Part shown: positions 11,830 through 24,300 of the stretch, piece by piece
Position numbering within the stretch: position 1 is the stretch's first letter
Layout of the letters: each line of letters starts with the position of its first letter
Assembly: GCA_022495995.1 (NCBI GenBank)
Contig: JAFEMH010003611.1
Coordinates: 62,001-126,000, forward strand
Direction: 5' to 3'
DNA length: 64,000 nucleotides
DNA from: Adenophora triphylla var. japonica
Lineage: Eukaryota > Streptophyta > Magnoliopsida > Asterales > Campanulaceae
Notes under the pieces: model-generated
Database searches by the model: none
What the model was told of the DNA's origin: nothing
What the model saw: the letters and a program-made list of their open reading frames with translations, nothing else
Translations under genes and position numbers: made by a program

Positions 11830-12500
11830 TTCAACAACTGTGAAATAGACCTCACTGTTGTTCTATAAAAGAATGACATAAAAACAGTGAAATCTATCAC
11901 ACAGTTATGCACAATAACTGAGAAAGTGACCTCAACAATCATAACTGAGAAATTGACCTCACAGTTGTGCACAAACAATCATAATAACTGAGAAATTGAC
12001 CTCACAGTTGTGCAAAAATAATCATCAACAACTGATAAATAACGGATAAACCATTTCACATTCATAAATAAATGTGAAACTGACCTCACAGTTTTAGAAG
12101 TGTGAAAAACATTTCACACTTATTCACATCTCAACCAACAACTGAGAAATTGACCTCACAGTTGTGCACAAACAATCATAATAACTGAGAAATTGACCTC
12201 ACAGTTGTGCACAAACATAATTCTCAACTTGGAAATGTGCAAATCATTACACAGTTATGCACAATAACTGTGAAAATCATTACACAGTTATTAACATCAA
12301 ACCCAACAACCGTGAAAACAGTTGTCCTAAAGGAATGACATAAAAATAACTGTGAAATGGAATTCACAATTATGCACAATAACTGTGAAAATCATTACAC
12401 AGTTATTTACATCAAACCCAACAACCGTGAAACTTGTTCTACAGTTGTCCTAAATGAATGACATAAAAATAACTGTGAAATGGAATTCACAGTTATTGCA
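11830..12500. repeat. Array of degenerate short hairpin repeats
   Basis: Roughly fifteen modules recur in which AACTGTGAAA-like and TTTCACAGTT-like half-sites face each other over a spacer of a few bases, for example ATAACTGTGAA…TTCACAGTTAT near 12469-12496. Each module can fold on itself. A recurring form is AATTGACCTCACAGTTGTGC. The array is not coding. Confidence 0.8.
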
Positions 12501-12569
12501 GATCCAATTGGGCCAGTAATTGCAGATCCTGTACAAACAACCATAAAATGTTGTGAGAATTACAAAACC

Positions 12570-12656
12570 TAAATCCCGATCGCGCATTTTGTCAAACACC
12601 ATACGTGCATCTCTCATACTACCACATTTCACATACATTTCAATCAACTTAGAGTT
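12570..12656 (-). pseudogene. Pentatricopeptide-repeat (PPR) protein fragment captured by a MULE
   Basis: The minus strand encodes NSKLIEMYVKCGSMRDARMV followed by FDKMRDRDL, a recognisable PLS-class PPR helix pair (L-I-x-M-Y-x-K-C-G-x-M-x-D-A-R-x-V-F-D-x-M). The match stops at both sides, and the flanking frame codes for nothing PPR-like. A real PPR gene is hundreds of residues long, so this is about one repeat transduplicated into the Mutator-like element. It does not make a working protein. Confidence 0.75.
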
Positions 12657-13694
12657 CAATTCCAACAAAATTGAAATCAGTAGCATTTCCATACTCAATT
12701 TTCGAAATCAATTGATACATATGACTTAACTCCATGCATTGTAGATGTCCTTAGGAGGAGTAGGGTGTAAATTGAACTCTAATGTCTGTGCGTTGAATTG
12801 GCGCTGGAACAGGGGAGACGCAATTGAGGATTGATTGGCCGGAGATTGTTGATGGAGTAGTGGTGTCAACGACTTAGGGCTTGGAAACCAGGGAAACGGC
12901 GCCGGTGGTTAACGGCTTGAGACTTGGAATCAGAGGAGATGGTGTCGGTTGAAGAGAGGGAGAGAACCGTGAGTAGAGATTAAGGTTGGAGGTTGGGTTT
13001 TCCGGTGATTGGTTTTGGTGAGGGAGGAGTACGCCGGTGAGGGATTGATTTGAGGGAGAAATTGGATCGGTGTGACGGGAGAGCTTGGGTCGTCGTTTGA
13101 TTTTGGGATCGGAGAAGAAGGGAGCGGTGATGGAGGTTCAGGTTGGGTTCAGAGAGAGGGTTAATGGCGGGTTTGGCCGGAGATTGGTGAGGAAGAAGAC
13201 GCCGGAGATTGGTGAGGAAGGAGACAACGCAGAGGCAAGGTAATTGCGTCTAGAGAGAGGTGCGGGTAGAGAGAAGCAGCGACAGCCATTAACGGTGGTG
13301 GGAGAAATTGGAATTGCGCATAGAGAGAGAAAGAGAACGAAGGCTGTTTCGCCATTTAGATTATTATAAATAGGGATAGGGACTCTACGGGGGTTTTGAT
13401 TTCCACTTTAGGATCCTAAGGTAGAATTTAAAATGCACTATTTTTATTGATAAATTCCCCCCTATCTAAAGGTCTTATTGGTAAAAATCCCATATAATTA
13501 CTATTACGATTAATTAATACTATTAATAATAATAGTTTACATATATAGTAACTATTATAAATAACTAATAATGGTAATAGTAATAGTTAATCTATATATA
13601 GTAACTATTACAATTAATTAATAATCTTAATAGTGATAGTTAACCTATATAGTAGTTATTATGATTAACTAATACTATTACTAGTAATGTTAAC

Positions 13695-14360
13695 TGAACA
13701 TACCAAAAGTGGTCGAGTTGGGCCAAGCGGATAAAAGCCCAATCACAGACAGCCTTGGCATCCACATTCTTGGTGAAGTTGGCCCAATTACCATAAGGCC
13801 CAAGGCCCAACAACAGCATCTGTCGATCTAAGCTCATTGTCTGACCTCTAAGGTCCCGACCTAGCTTGATCCGAACCAATGATCCATACTACCCTTCGGG
13901 TACGAACCATGCTCTACCCGCCAGTCAGGTCGACCATTCCACAAATGGCGACCTCGACCTAATCACCAAGCGTCGACCTAACAGATGTGGACGCACATGA
14001 GTCAAACCTTTCCATAACCGGTTCCCTACAAATCAGGAGCCGTTACCAGACACGTTCACATTATTTGTAATGCTTGTCCCTAAAATTTCGGAGCTCATGC
14101 AAAGACTACCAAATATACAAGCTGTCTTTACCTATAAATACTTCATCACTATCACCGGTACAAAGGTAACTGCAATTTTGTTATTTGAATTCAATTGTTC
14201 ATTTACAATATTTGCTCTCCGAAACAAATACTTACTCTCACGCCCGAGGGTCTAAGCCGGAGACACATCCGGCTAGTCGTGGGTTCTTGTTTTCGTGTCG
14301 GGAGCCGGGTGATTAGTCCCGCCACGTGGAGGATTACCGATAAGCACAATTCCTGCGGCA
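13695..14360 (+). repeat. 5' LTR of the Tat element
   Basis: The LTR starts TGAACATACCAAAAG and ends near …CCTGCGGCA. It aligns with 25052-25714. A TATA-like CCTATAAATACTTC near 14130 could be the promoter. Confidence 0.88.
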
Positions 14361-14431
14361 AAGACGGTTTGGTTCCATTCTTAGGGAACTGTGCTTTAGC
14401 TTGACCTCGAAAATTTCATCAAACTACAACA

Positions 14432-15535
14432 ATGGTAACCCCAGACGGGCATGTGACAGAAGCTTCTGATGAACTCAATGAGGTGAATGCCAACACCAAC
14501 GCGGATCTCAACACCAATGCTGAAAACGCAAATCTGCCTCCTCCCCCACCAAATCGCCCTCATGGTAGAGCAACACGCTCCACCAGTGTTGTTGATGGCA
14601 GGGGATTGCCAGATACAAGAAGGGGGAAAAGACACATGGAGGGACAAGGAGCTCCACCTCCCCCTAAGCGTCCAACTGCTCATGTGAATGTTGGAAATAG
14701 GGCAGGTCCCTCATCCAACCCATTGAGCAGGAAGGAAATGTTATTGGAGCGAGCCCAGATTCTGGCCGAGCTATTGGCAATAGAGGAGGCTGAGAAGGCG
14801 GATATAAGATCAGAAAGGGTGGCTCCCTCCCAAGTCTCCAACAGGCAACAGGCCAGGAGTGCTAGGCCTAATGAGGGTGCGGGACAGAATGGCGAAGACA
14901 GGATAGTTCAACGACCTCCCACTCTTATTCATGTGCCGAGTAATGACTTAAGGGCTAGCCTCACCAGGAATAGGGAGCAGGAGGCTCAATCAGATTTGAG
15001 GACGCATCTAGAGGCCAATAGAAGCCGGCGTGGTTCCCCTGCCCGGACACAAAGATCAGGATCTCACAGGGACATGAATGGGCGCAGGTCGCCCATAAGA
15101 GAAGAAAGGCGCAGGTCGCCACTTGGAGATAATAGGCGCAGGTCGCCATCGAGGGATGAGAGGCGCATGTCGCCCCAAAGGAATGACAGACATAGGTCTC
15201 CAGTTCGATCAGAAAGGGCTCATTCTCATCGAGACAGGAGGAGTAGGCAGGTAACTCCCCCCAGGAGTGAGGGTCAAAGGTCAAATGTCGTACCCCCTGC
15301 AGAAGATGACAGACCTGACGCTAGGGAATGGCTGATGATGAAAAAGAGGTTCGAACAATGGGAGGAGGAGAAGAAAAAGGACATTGGAAAGGTTGAACGA
15401 ATCTACTTTGCTCTTCATCCTTTGTCCAAGGAACTGAGAGACAGTCGACCTCCTGCTGGATTTAGGTTGCCCCTTCTAGAGAAGTATTCAGGGTCAACCA
15501 ACGCAAAAAGTCACAATGTGCTTTGTCGCCAATGA
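14432..15535 (+). pseudogene. gag, N-terminal part (Tat element)
   Basis: This is an open frame of 367 codons after an ATG, 70 bp inside the LTR. It codes for a Pro-rich N-terminus, a coiled segment (LLERAQILAELLAIEEAEKA, about 107-126), and a long Arg/Ser-rich tract (about residues 195-285) built from repeated RRRSP-like units. It ends after the start of the retrotransposon gag fold (LPLLEKYSGST…). A small deletion with frameshift at about 15500-15535 breaks it from the next frame, where the gag domain continues. Gag would form the capsid-like particle. The RS-rich insertion is unusual in being so repetitive and could bind RNA. Confidence 0.82.
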
Positions 15536-17309
15536 AGACGACAATATGTGCAAAGCTCTCATAAGCACACTCACTGGGGCGGCCCTAACCTGGTTCAATG
15601 GTTTGGCAGCTGGTAGCATCTCCACCTGGACGTGTTTCAGGACGAAGTTCCTAGATCGCTTCTCGACTGCTGGAGCTCGAAAGGTGACAGTCACTGATCT
15701 AAGCAACTTGGTGCAAGCTAAAAATGAAAGCTCAATGAGCTACTTCACCAAGTTCAAGGAGATGGTGAACAAGATCGAGGAAGATCTCACTGACAGGGAA
15801 GTTATCAACTGCTTCAGAATGGTATTTCCTCGGCAGGCATGGATTATGAACTCACGGTTCGTACGATCCACAACTCGACAAGAGTTGTTCGAAAAGGTTT
15901 ACAACGTCGCACTGGCCGAGGAAAGGAAGGAAAAGATAAATGGGAAAAGCCCCAAGGTGGAGGTTGCTGATGACAAGAAGGACTCCAACAAGAATGGAGG
16001 AAACAATAAAAATGGCAAGAACAGGACAAGGGCGACAGAGAAGGTGCCCGAGACTTTCACTCCCCTAACGGTAAGTCGAACTGAAATCCTGAATGCAGTC
16101 GAGTTGGCTCCACCTGCCCCAATGAACCCAGGCAACAAGTTCAGAAGGGACAACAGCAAATATTGTGATTACCACAAAGACACGGGTCATCTCACGGAGG
16201 ATTGCTTAGGCTTGAAGCGCATTATCCAAAGAATGGTCGAACAGGGAAGACTCGACGCATACGTGAAGAGGCCTCAAACTGGTGGAGGCGAGCAGCCTGC
16301 AGGTAGACAACAAGGACCGAGGCAACCTAGATTGAACTTGGGGGTCATTACGAGGCAAGCCAAGAACACCGCCATCAAGCACAAGATTTTTCAACTCAGT
16401 AAGGCCCCACATGTGCCTCCAAGGAGAGATGTCAGAGATGATGTGATCAGCTTCTACCCCCATGAGTTGGCAACCAATATGGCGGCTAGGGAGCAAGTTC
16501 TCGTCATCCCAGGGCTCATAGACGGATGTACGACGAGCAGAATCTTAGTCGACACGGGGGCCTGCAAGGACATTTTATTCTACAAAACTTTCCAAGAGAT
16601 GGGACTTAATGACGAGCAGCTTGAAAGGTATGATGGCAGGTTGGAGGGTTTCACCAACCATCGAGTTGATGCCAAAGGACAGATTGAACTCGACGTCGAC
16701 CTAGGCCAGCACCCCCACAGGGTAGTATCAAAGGTACAATTTATTGTGATAGATGTGAACAGTGACTATGCTGCTATACTTGGTATTCCTGGTCAGGTCG
16801 CTCTTGGAATGGTGGCATCAATCCCTCACCAGCGAGTCAAGTTCCCTACACCTGCTGGAGTAGGATGTGTACAAGGCACAGCTCGAGCCTACCTGGATCA
16901 TGTTCTCAGAGAAAGAAAGAAAAGGGAGTTAGAAATTGAGACTGCAGATGGTTACTTGAAGCTGTCCCAGTCAGTCACCAAAACTACCCGACTGTCAACG
17001 ATCACCAATGTGGAAGAGTCGACCTATCGCTCAAATGACGAGGTCATGTTTGAGTCGACACGTCACTCTGAAACCACAGCGGTCAATCCAGATGTAGTCA
17101 TGGTCGACCAGGTCCTCATAGGCAACCTATGCCTCCAGATCGACAATAACTCGGGGGCCACCACCAGCGAGGTTGCAGATAAACTGGATGATATGATAGT
17201 TGAGGAAGCTCCACACTTGGGGGCGAAGAGAGAAAAAGAGTTAGGGAGATCATCATTGAGACTCTACAGTTCAGAGATGGTCCAGAGCTGGAGGCTGTGG
17301 ACGAGCTAG
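15516..17309 (+). pseudogene. gag C-terminal part and protease (Tat element)
   Basis: The frame continues the gag capsid domain (ALTWFNGLAAGSI near residues 23-35). Next comes a zinc-knuckle-like motif C-x2-H-x4-H-x4-C (CDYHKDTGHLTEDC, about 216-229), and then an aspartic protease with active site DTG in RILVDTGACKDILF (about residue 346). It ends out of frame at 17309: the protein-coding sequence goes on in another frame from about 17230, so a frameshift separates it from reverse transcriptase. The protease cuts the polyprotein during particle maturation. Confidence 0.85.
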
Positions 17310-17343
17310 AATCAGTAGTCACCAACCCTTCCTACCGAAACAA

Positions 17344-18362
17344 TTGTCAGCTGAAGAAAGGCTAGAAATCATCGAGCTACTCAAGGGGAGCAATGATGTC
17401 TTTGCGTGGAGAGTAGAAGACATGAAGGGAATCAAGGAAGAGGTTGCCGTTCACAGGCTTGAGGTCAACCCGACTATAAAGCCTAGACCCCAAAAATTGA
17501 GAAGCTTCGCTCGAGATAAGGAAGAGGCCATAAAAGCTGAGGTACAAAAACTTTTGAGTGCAGGTATTATCAAGGAGGCCACTCATACAACGTGGTTGGC
17601 CAACGTGGTCATGGTGAAGAAATCAAATGGCAAATGGCGGATGTGTGTCGACTTCACCACTCTGAATCTTGCTTGCCCGAAGGACAGCTACCCCTTCCTA
17701 GAATTGACAAACTAGTTGATTCCATTGCTGGTCACTCCACCCTCAGCTTCCTCGACGCTTACTCAGGGTACCACCAGATTAAGATGCATGAGGACGACAT
17801 AGTCAAGACGGCATTTCAGGCGGCTGGAGGCATCTACTGCTACAACATGATGCCATTTGGATTGAAGAATGCAGGTGCGACTTATCAAAGAATGGTGAAC
17901 AAGGTCTTTGCCTCACAAATTGGCCGAAATATGGAGGCTTACGTAGACGATATGGTCATTAAAACTAAGGCCGGACGTCACATAGTCGACCTAAAAGAAA
18001 CATTCGCCAATCTGCGAGCAAACGACATGAAACTCAATCCCAACAAGTGTATCTTTGGAGTAGCAGATGGCAAGTTCCTGGGGTTTATGGTGTCCCAACG
18101 GGGTATAGAAGCCAATCCGGAAAAAATCAAAGCTTTAGTCGACATGAAGGCTCCCACCAGTATCAAAGAAATGCAACGACTTAATGGAAGAGTAGCAGCT
18201 CTTGGTCGCTTCATATCTAAGTCGGGAGAGAGATCTCTCCCCTTCTTCAAGTCATTGAGGGGGACAAAAAACTTTGAGTGGACGGCCGAATGTCATTCGT
18301 CGTTCCAACAACTCAAAGAATACCTTGCTACTCCTCCACTTTTGAGCACTCACCACCGGTGA
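17344..18362 (+). pseudogene. Reverse transcriptase (Tat element), frameshifted
   Basis: This segment has the normal plant gypsy RT order: KKSNGKWRMCVDFTTLN (fingers), then DAYSGYHQIKMHEDDIVKTA, then MMPFGLKNAGATYQRMV, then the catalytic YVDD (about 17940-17951). It continues through KFLGFMVSQRGIEANPEKI to the connection region. A single-base frameshift lies at the CCCC run near 17691-17694, within CPKDSYP. A further break comes after 18362. RT copies the element RNA into DNA. The catalytic Asp pair is retained but the frame is not. Confidence 0.9.
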
Positions 18363-18730
18363 AACCTTGTTTGTGTATCTGTACGCGGAGACAAGTCGGT
18401 GGCAACAGCCTTGATTAGAGAAGAAGAAGGACTTCAAAAGCCGCTTACTATGTCAGCAAGGCCCTATCAGACGTAGAGGGCAGGTACTACAATGCTGAAA
18501 AGGTCGCATATGCTCTAGTCGTAGCTTCAAGGAAGCTGCGAGCTTATTTCCTGGCTCACCCTATAGTGGTTCTTACGAATGCTCCCTTGAGAAAAATATT
18601 GCACAAGCCAGAGAGTTCAGGTCGCTTGCTCAATTGGTCAATTGCCCTTACGGAATTTGACATCGAATATCGACCTAGAAAAGCGTTGAAGGCTCAAGCT
18701 CTAGCAGACTTTTTGGTCGAGCTTACGTTC
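18363..18730 (+). pseudogene. RNase H (Ty3 type) of the Tat element
   Basis: After a short frame-disrupted stretch (18363-18450) the sequence reads SKALSDVEGRYYNAEKVAYA, then LRAYFLAHPIVVLTNAPLRK, then WSIALTEFDIEYRPRKALKA and ADFLVEL. This is the usual end of the Ty3 RNase H/connection domain. It degrades the RNA strand of the RNA-DNA hybrid. At least one frameshift separates it from RT upstream. Confidence 0.8.
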
Positions 18731-18817
18731 ACCAAGGAGGACGAATGCCGAAATAAAAGGAGAAAAACAAATGGAAAGAACAAGAGTCCCAGCCCGCCAG
18801 CACTCTACCCGACGATT

Positions 18818-19195
18818 GTTGGAAAGTCTACTCGGACGGATCAGCAACCAAAAATGTTAGTGGAGCCGGGATTGTCTTGATCGAGCCAGAGTCGGGGACC
18901 GTGTACGAGGAGTCACTAAGGTTCAAGTTTGATGCTTCCAACAACCAAGCTGAATACGAAGCCCTGGTAGCAGCCATAGAGTATGCCAAGTGCTTTGGAG
19001 CGACTAAAATCATGGCTTATTGTGACTCCCAACTGGTAGTCAACCAGGTCAGAGGCGAGTACGAGGTACTTAGTTCCACTCTGATCAGATACTGCGACCT
19101 AGTGAAGGAGCTGATAAAGGATTTGGAATTCTGGGAGATTTAGAGGATTGGACGGGAGGACAACGAGCTAGCCGACCTCCTCTCGAAATTAGCCA
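18818..19195 (+). pseudogene. Second, archaeal-type RNase H (Tat-specific)
   Basis: The segment reads WKVYSDGSATKNVSGAGIVL, then FDASNNQAEYEALVAAIEYA, then YCDSQLVVNQVRGEYE, and after an in-frame TAG (19141-19143) IGREDNELADLLSKLA. The acidic residues of RNase H (D of YSDGS, E of QAEYEA, D of YCDSQ, D of ELADLL) are all visible. A second RNase H downstream of the Ty3 RNase H is a hallmark of the Tat lineage. The upstream join is frameshifted, because the neighbouring frame runs over it until 18880. Confidence 0.85.
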
Positions 19196-20537
19196 CTTCA
19201 GATGAGCCACATGAAGAGCCCATCTCTTTCCTCGAAAATCCAGCTTATGAGAGGATAAAAATTCAATGTATAGAGGACGCTTCAAGAAATTGGGTTTATG
19301 AGAAGTGTTGGATCGAAGAAATGAAGGCGTACCTAGAAAGTGGCGAGCTGCCTGATGACGAGAAGAAAGCTCGAGCTATCAAAAAGAAAGCTCCGAGGTA
19401 TGTTATCCAAGGAGGCGATCTGTTCAGAAGATCCTACACTCGACCATTGCTAAAGTGCATCCACCCTCAAGAGGTAGCCCTATTGATACATGAAGTACAC
19501 AGTGGGATTTGTGGTGGACACCCGGGGGCCAGGACTCTAGCCGACAAGTTGATTACCTTGGGATACTACTGGCCGCACATGAGAATTGACACTCACAACT
19601 TTGTTCAGCAATGTGATCAATGTCAAAGGTTTGCCAATCTTCCTCATCTGCCTACGACCGAGCAAACCCCAGTAATTGCAGCTTGGCCATTCGACATGTG
19701 GGGCATCGACTTAATTGGACTCTTCCCTCCCGCCCGGGGAAATTGCAAATATGTGATAGTCGCCATAGACTATTTCACCAAGTGGGTTGAGGCTAAGCCA
19801 TTAGCTCGCATCACAGAGGAAAACGCCATCAACTTCATTCATGATTTCATTTGGTGTCGATTTGGTTTTCCTCGAGCAATAGTGTCTGACAACGGCCTGC
19901 AGTTCTCCAGAGCCTTCGAAACAGAGATGAATCGGGTAGGTATCAAACATTGGCAATCTTCTGTCGCCTATCCTCAAGGAAATGGGCAAGCTGAAGCAGC
20001 GAATAAACTAGTTCTGTCTGCACTCAAGACAGGTCTCGTAGGTCGACGCAACAACTAGTTGGACGAACTCACCCTTGCTCTTTGGGCGCTTCGCACAACC
20101 ACTGGGGCCTACGGGGAAACCCCATTCGCTCTCACATATGGATCGAGGCCACGGCACCCGCCGAGCTCGCATTTCCTACTGCTAGAGTAACATTCTTCGA
20201 CCAGGAGCAGAACAACATCAATAGATTGATCGACCTGGATTTAGTCGACGAGAAGCGAGATACTGCTTACCTGCGAATGGCCAACTACAAGCAAAGAACC
20301 AAGAGTTACCACGACAAGAAAGTGAAAACAAGGTCGTTCCAAGTGGGTGACTACGTACTAAGGAAGATCGAGGCAACAGGAAGGAGAACCCAACAGAATA
20401 AGCTATCTCCTAACTGGGAAGGTCCCTATGTGGTTACTCGATTCGTCAAGGAAGGAACTTACATGATAGCCCATCCAGATGGTGAAGAGTTGAAGCATCC
20501 ATGGCACGCTTCTCACCTCATCAAGTACTACTTCTGA
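19196..20537 (+). pseudogene. Integrase (Tat element), broken
   Basis: The zinc-binding HHCC domain reads HSGICGGHPGARTLADKL … CDQCQRF (about 19498-19630). The catalytic core shows D in MWGIDLIGLF, D in AIVSDNGLQFS and E in GNGQAEAANK, so the DDE triad is present. A stop at 20056-20058 and a frameshift at about 20085-20150 break the core from the C-terminal part, which ends YDKK/HDKKVKTRSFQVGDYVLR … GPYVVTRFVKEGTYMI and …HPWHASHLIKYYF before TGA at 20535-20537. No chromodomain follows, as expected outside the chromoviruses. Confidence 0.88.
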
Positions 20538-20639
20538 AAGTTCAGGTCTACTACTCAGATCAGGGTTGAGGCAATCCCCAAGATTGAAATTTATCATAGT
20601 TCTAGCTTTCCATTGATGTAAACGTTTCCCTACTTCAAT

Positions 20640-21115
20640 AAAAAGCGCAGTTTATTCGACCAAACATTTTCTTGCAATTAAACCCAACAAGCTCGACTCT
20701 TAGTCAGCTTCGTTCTAACGAGCTCGATTCTTAATCAGCTCCGTTCCATTAACAAAGCTCGACTCTTAGTCGGCTTAATTTTAGCGAGCTCGATTCTCAA
20801 TCAGCTTTGTTTATTTAACAAGTCCGACTCTTAGTCGACTTCGTTCTAACAAACTCGACTCTTAGTCAGTCTGTTCTAACTAGCTCGATTCTCAATCAGC
20901 TTTACCCCTAAAAACAAGTCCGACCCAGGATCGACTTCGTTCTAATAAGCTCGATCCTTGGTCAGCTTTAATGGTTTGAACAAGTTCGACTCATAGTCAA
21001 TCTCGTTCACAAAAAGTTACTCAAGTCTGAGGTCGACTAAATCAATAAAGATCAAGTCGATCCTAGGCTTAAGTTGACTTATTCATCCTATAAAATCTAG
21101 CTCGACACCTACATG
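20640..21115. repeat. Degenerate tandem repeat spacer of the Tat element
   Basis: Seven to nine imperfect units of about 55-60 bp alternate GCTCGACTCTTAGTCAGCTT and GCTCGATTCTCAATCAGCTT types between the integrase stop and the antisense ORFs. Such arrays are common at this place in Tat elements. Confidence 0.8.
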
Positions 21116-21389
21116 TAAATATCAAAAGCATACAATAAATGGAGGTCGGCTACGATTAGATATAAATAAGTCTCCCAAAGGCGGGCCAAGACTTATACAA
21201 AACAAAAATTTATGATGATTCATGCCTCCCAAAAACAGGGCCAAGGCATTTAAATATCTAATAAAACAAAAAGCAAAAAGTGTTTTGAGGCTTGTTCCAT
21301 TACACAAAGTTCATTTCAATTCAAACAGCATGGTTCGGGGCATTGGAATCATCATTCACAGCTCGTTCCTCATTGATTGGTCCATGTTG

Positions 21390-24300
21390 CTAAGGGCTCA
21401 AAGGTTTACCCGACTCGGAGAAAACCTGTTGATCGAGCTCATCCACTTCCTCCATGTCCTCCGCATCTTCCATCTCTTGAAGCACAGTGTCAAAGTTTCG
21501 AGGAGCCACTTCAGGGGCAACCCAAGGCTCACAGCCATCCTCTTGATCTTCCTGAGCAATGAAGGCTAAATCTTTGTCAAGATAAGGGACAATGGAATGA
21601 CCACCCCGGGCCGTAGTGTCGTATTGAGCTTCAGAGAACCAACGAGCTAACTGCTCAAGGGTGACTTCAGCTGTTGGATCTACCAAGGCCCGACGCGCCA
21701 TGTGACGTTTACCCACCTCTAAAAAGTCCTGTGCCTTGGCGACAACAGTATTATAGAACTCATCTCCAGCTTTGAACTTCTCTATAGCATCAGGACCAGC
21801 CTTCTCTAGATCCTCCTTCCACTTAGCTCTAGCAGCGTTGTGCTCTTCATTAAGTTCCGTCAAAAAAGAATCTTTTTCCTTGAGGAGTTGGGAGACAGTG
21901 GCGAGCTCGACCTTTGTTTTCCCATGAGCAAGACGCTCAGCATCTCTTTCCTCCTTCACCTCCTTAAGCTGGGTGTTAACAGCTTCAAGATCTTCAAAGG
22001 CCTTCTTCTTCACCAGCTCTTGGGCATCAAAAGAATTGTCAAGATCATTGTACTTTTCTTTCAGATCGGCCAACTCCTGTGCTTTCTTGGAGTAATCTTG
22101 CAAGGCCTGCCTCTCCCTCTCAATTGAGGCCCTCCAAGAGCTTTTAACCTGCTCGACCATGGTGAGGTTCTACATTTGTAGGGAACCAGGAAAGTATTAG
22201 CTCGTAAGTCAAGTTGGTTAAATAAAAGAACAAGCGACTAGTCAGAAAGGAAGAGTAAGAAATTACCTCGCAATGAACCATCCCAGAGCGGGCTGATAAT
22301 TCTTCAGGGGTGATCCCCTTATCAGAAAAATGAGCTAGGAGGTCGACATCAATAGCCCTCCTGACCACGATCTAGCCCAAGCTCATGTTTGGGTAGCGGC
22401 AGCTTAAACTGTTGACTCCTATGAGTGGAGGAACATCACTCAACCTCCTCATCTGGTCCTCAAGAGACTCTTTGGTGGGGGGAGGAGAGATTGGTGGAGG
22501 CATTTGGCTTGAAGACACTGACTTCCCTTTCCTGCAGCCGCAGCCTCTTCCTCGTATTCGCAGGTTCGTCATCGCATCTACCTCCATGATATCATCTTCA
22601 ACAAGCACAACATTTGGAGGACTTACCCCGGCCATCTTAGCTCCCGAGGTCGCAAAGATCAACCTCCCGACTTGGGTCGGAGCTCAGCTTCCTTTGGCCG
22701 ACCTGGTGGACTCGTCACCTCCATCATTAGCATCCACAGACTGAGTACCGCTCTGCAGGGGGTCCTCTTCTTCAACCTCAACCATGGGAATCATCCCCAC
22801 GCTGTCCTTGGACAATAGGCCGGTTCTCCTCTCTGCCTCCCTTTACCTGTTAGCTCGAGCATTGGCGGCTCCATGAGCTTTCTTTGCTTTCTTCTTGTCA
22901 GAAACACCAACAATCCGTCCCATGTTTGCTTCCTGTTCGGGAGTCAAAACTGCAGCAAAGCCAGGATAGCAAAGTGTTAGATCGACGTATGAAAGTTCTA
23001 CATACGAGCATAAGTTCTATGTATGAGCAAACTATGTACGACTTAACATCCTATATGCAATTTAACAAACGACGAGCTAAGAGAATAGCATACAATACAA
23101 AATAATTCATTATGCTGTCAGATCAACATACAGGCTACGAGCTAATCATGGGCGAGCTAATTGTTCTACATACGAAGGTCTATGTACGAGCAAGCTATAC
23201 ATGCAAGTTAACAGATAAAGGGCGAATAAAGGAAAGCTGAACAGGGATATCTTACCACCAAAGATGCTCCCCATTGTCCTTGCGTAAGTTGGCGCCTTCT
23301 TACAACGTTGACATTTATCTTCAAATTTGCCCAAGGCACGGGTAACCCAATCAGATAAATGGTGCCCCTTCCCACCGGCACCAAGGGTTGTACTTCTCCC
23401 TCACCACCATCATTCCACTGGATGAAGTTGTACTTGGTTGTAAGTAGACTCTCCCAACTGAAGGGTCCATTGTCAGCTAACCTACACAACCTCTTATATA
23501 AATCGAAATGCCAGTGTGGTTCCCAATAATCTCTCTCGTCCATAGCTTCTGTTTCATCATTGGGCAAAGGGAACTCCCATCCCAACCTACTCTCTACTAC
23601 CACTACGTGGGAGTTCCAGCCACTATGCTTGCTGGGGAGGTTCGTGAAGAGTTTGGGAGATTTGGGTTTAGAAGGTGTACTAATGCTCAGATCCTCCCCA
23701 CTATATTTGATACGTAAGAATTCCTTAAAAACCCTCATACAGGTTCATATCCTAGAAACCTACACACCATAGCGAAGCATACTAGGACCCTACAGGTATT
23801 AGCTCCGAGCTGAAGGGGTAGGGCATTGGCACACTCCAAGAACTCGTTAATGAAAGGGTCAAGTGGTAACCTAAGGCCAGCCATGAATTGGCCATAGAAG
23901 AAGGATACTCTAGTGGCGTCCTTGGTGAAAGTCGACCTAAACTGTTTCATGAAATCTTTCTGGGTATAAATGGTCACCCTATAGTCCTCTTTGCTCACTT
24001 CACAAAAATCCCAAATCATACTATACCTAGAGGGCAGATTCTTCTTTCCACGCAAGTGGCCCAAGGAAACATAGCCTCTCTCATTCTTCCCAGGCACGGC
24101 AGAATCATCAAATGCATCCACAATTTTGGGACCTGAAGAAGTTGAAGGTGTAGCTCCACCTTGAGTCGTCATATCTGTACAATAAAAAGAGGAAGCAGGG
24201 GAGTCAGTCCTATGATCACATTCAGTCGACCTACCTAAGGGCGACCTAGACTCCCCTGGAAAACCTATTCTGTTTCTAAGGAAGGAGGGTTTATTGACGT

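Larger units (their letters stand above)
9572..13491. mobile_element. Mutator-like element carrying a solo LTR and a gene fragment
   Basis: A 9-bp target-site duplication ATATAATTA (9563-9571 and 13492-13500) flanks it. Its imperfect ends are GAGGTTTTGACCAATAAGTC and, inverted, GGGATTTTTACCAATAAGAC. It encodes no transposase that I can see. It contains a CT-rich tract at 9716-9800, a later-inserted solo LTR (9906-11763), a hairpin-rich array (11830-12500), a pentatricopeptide-repeat fragment, and a GC-rich right part (12820-13360) with an unrecognised open frame on the minus strand. Captured host DNA in such an element fits the Pack-MULE pattern. Without the LTR it was about 2.06 kb. Confidence 0.82.

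Noticed and set aside
21390..22160. Host gene for a coiled-coil protein
   Set aside because: It lies between the two LTRs of a Tat element on the minus strand, where antisense ORFs of this lineage are expected.
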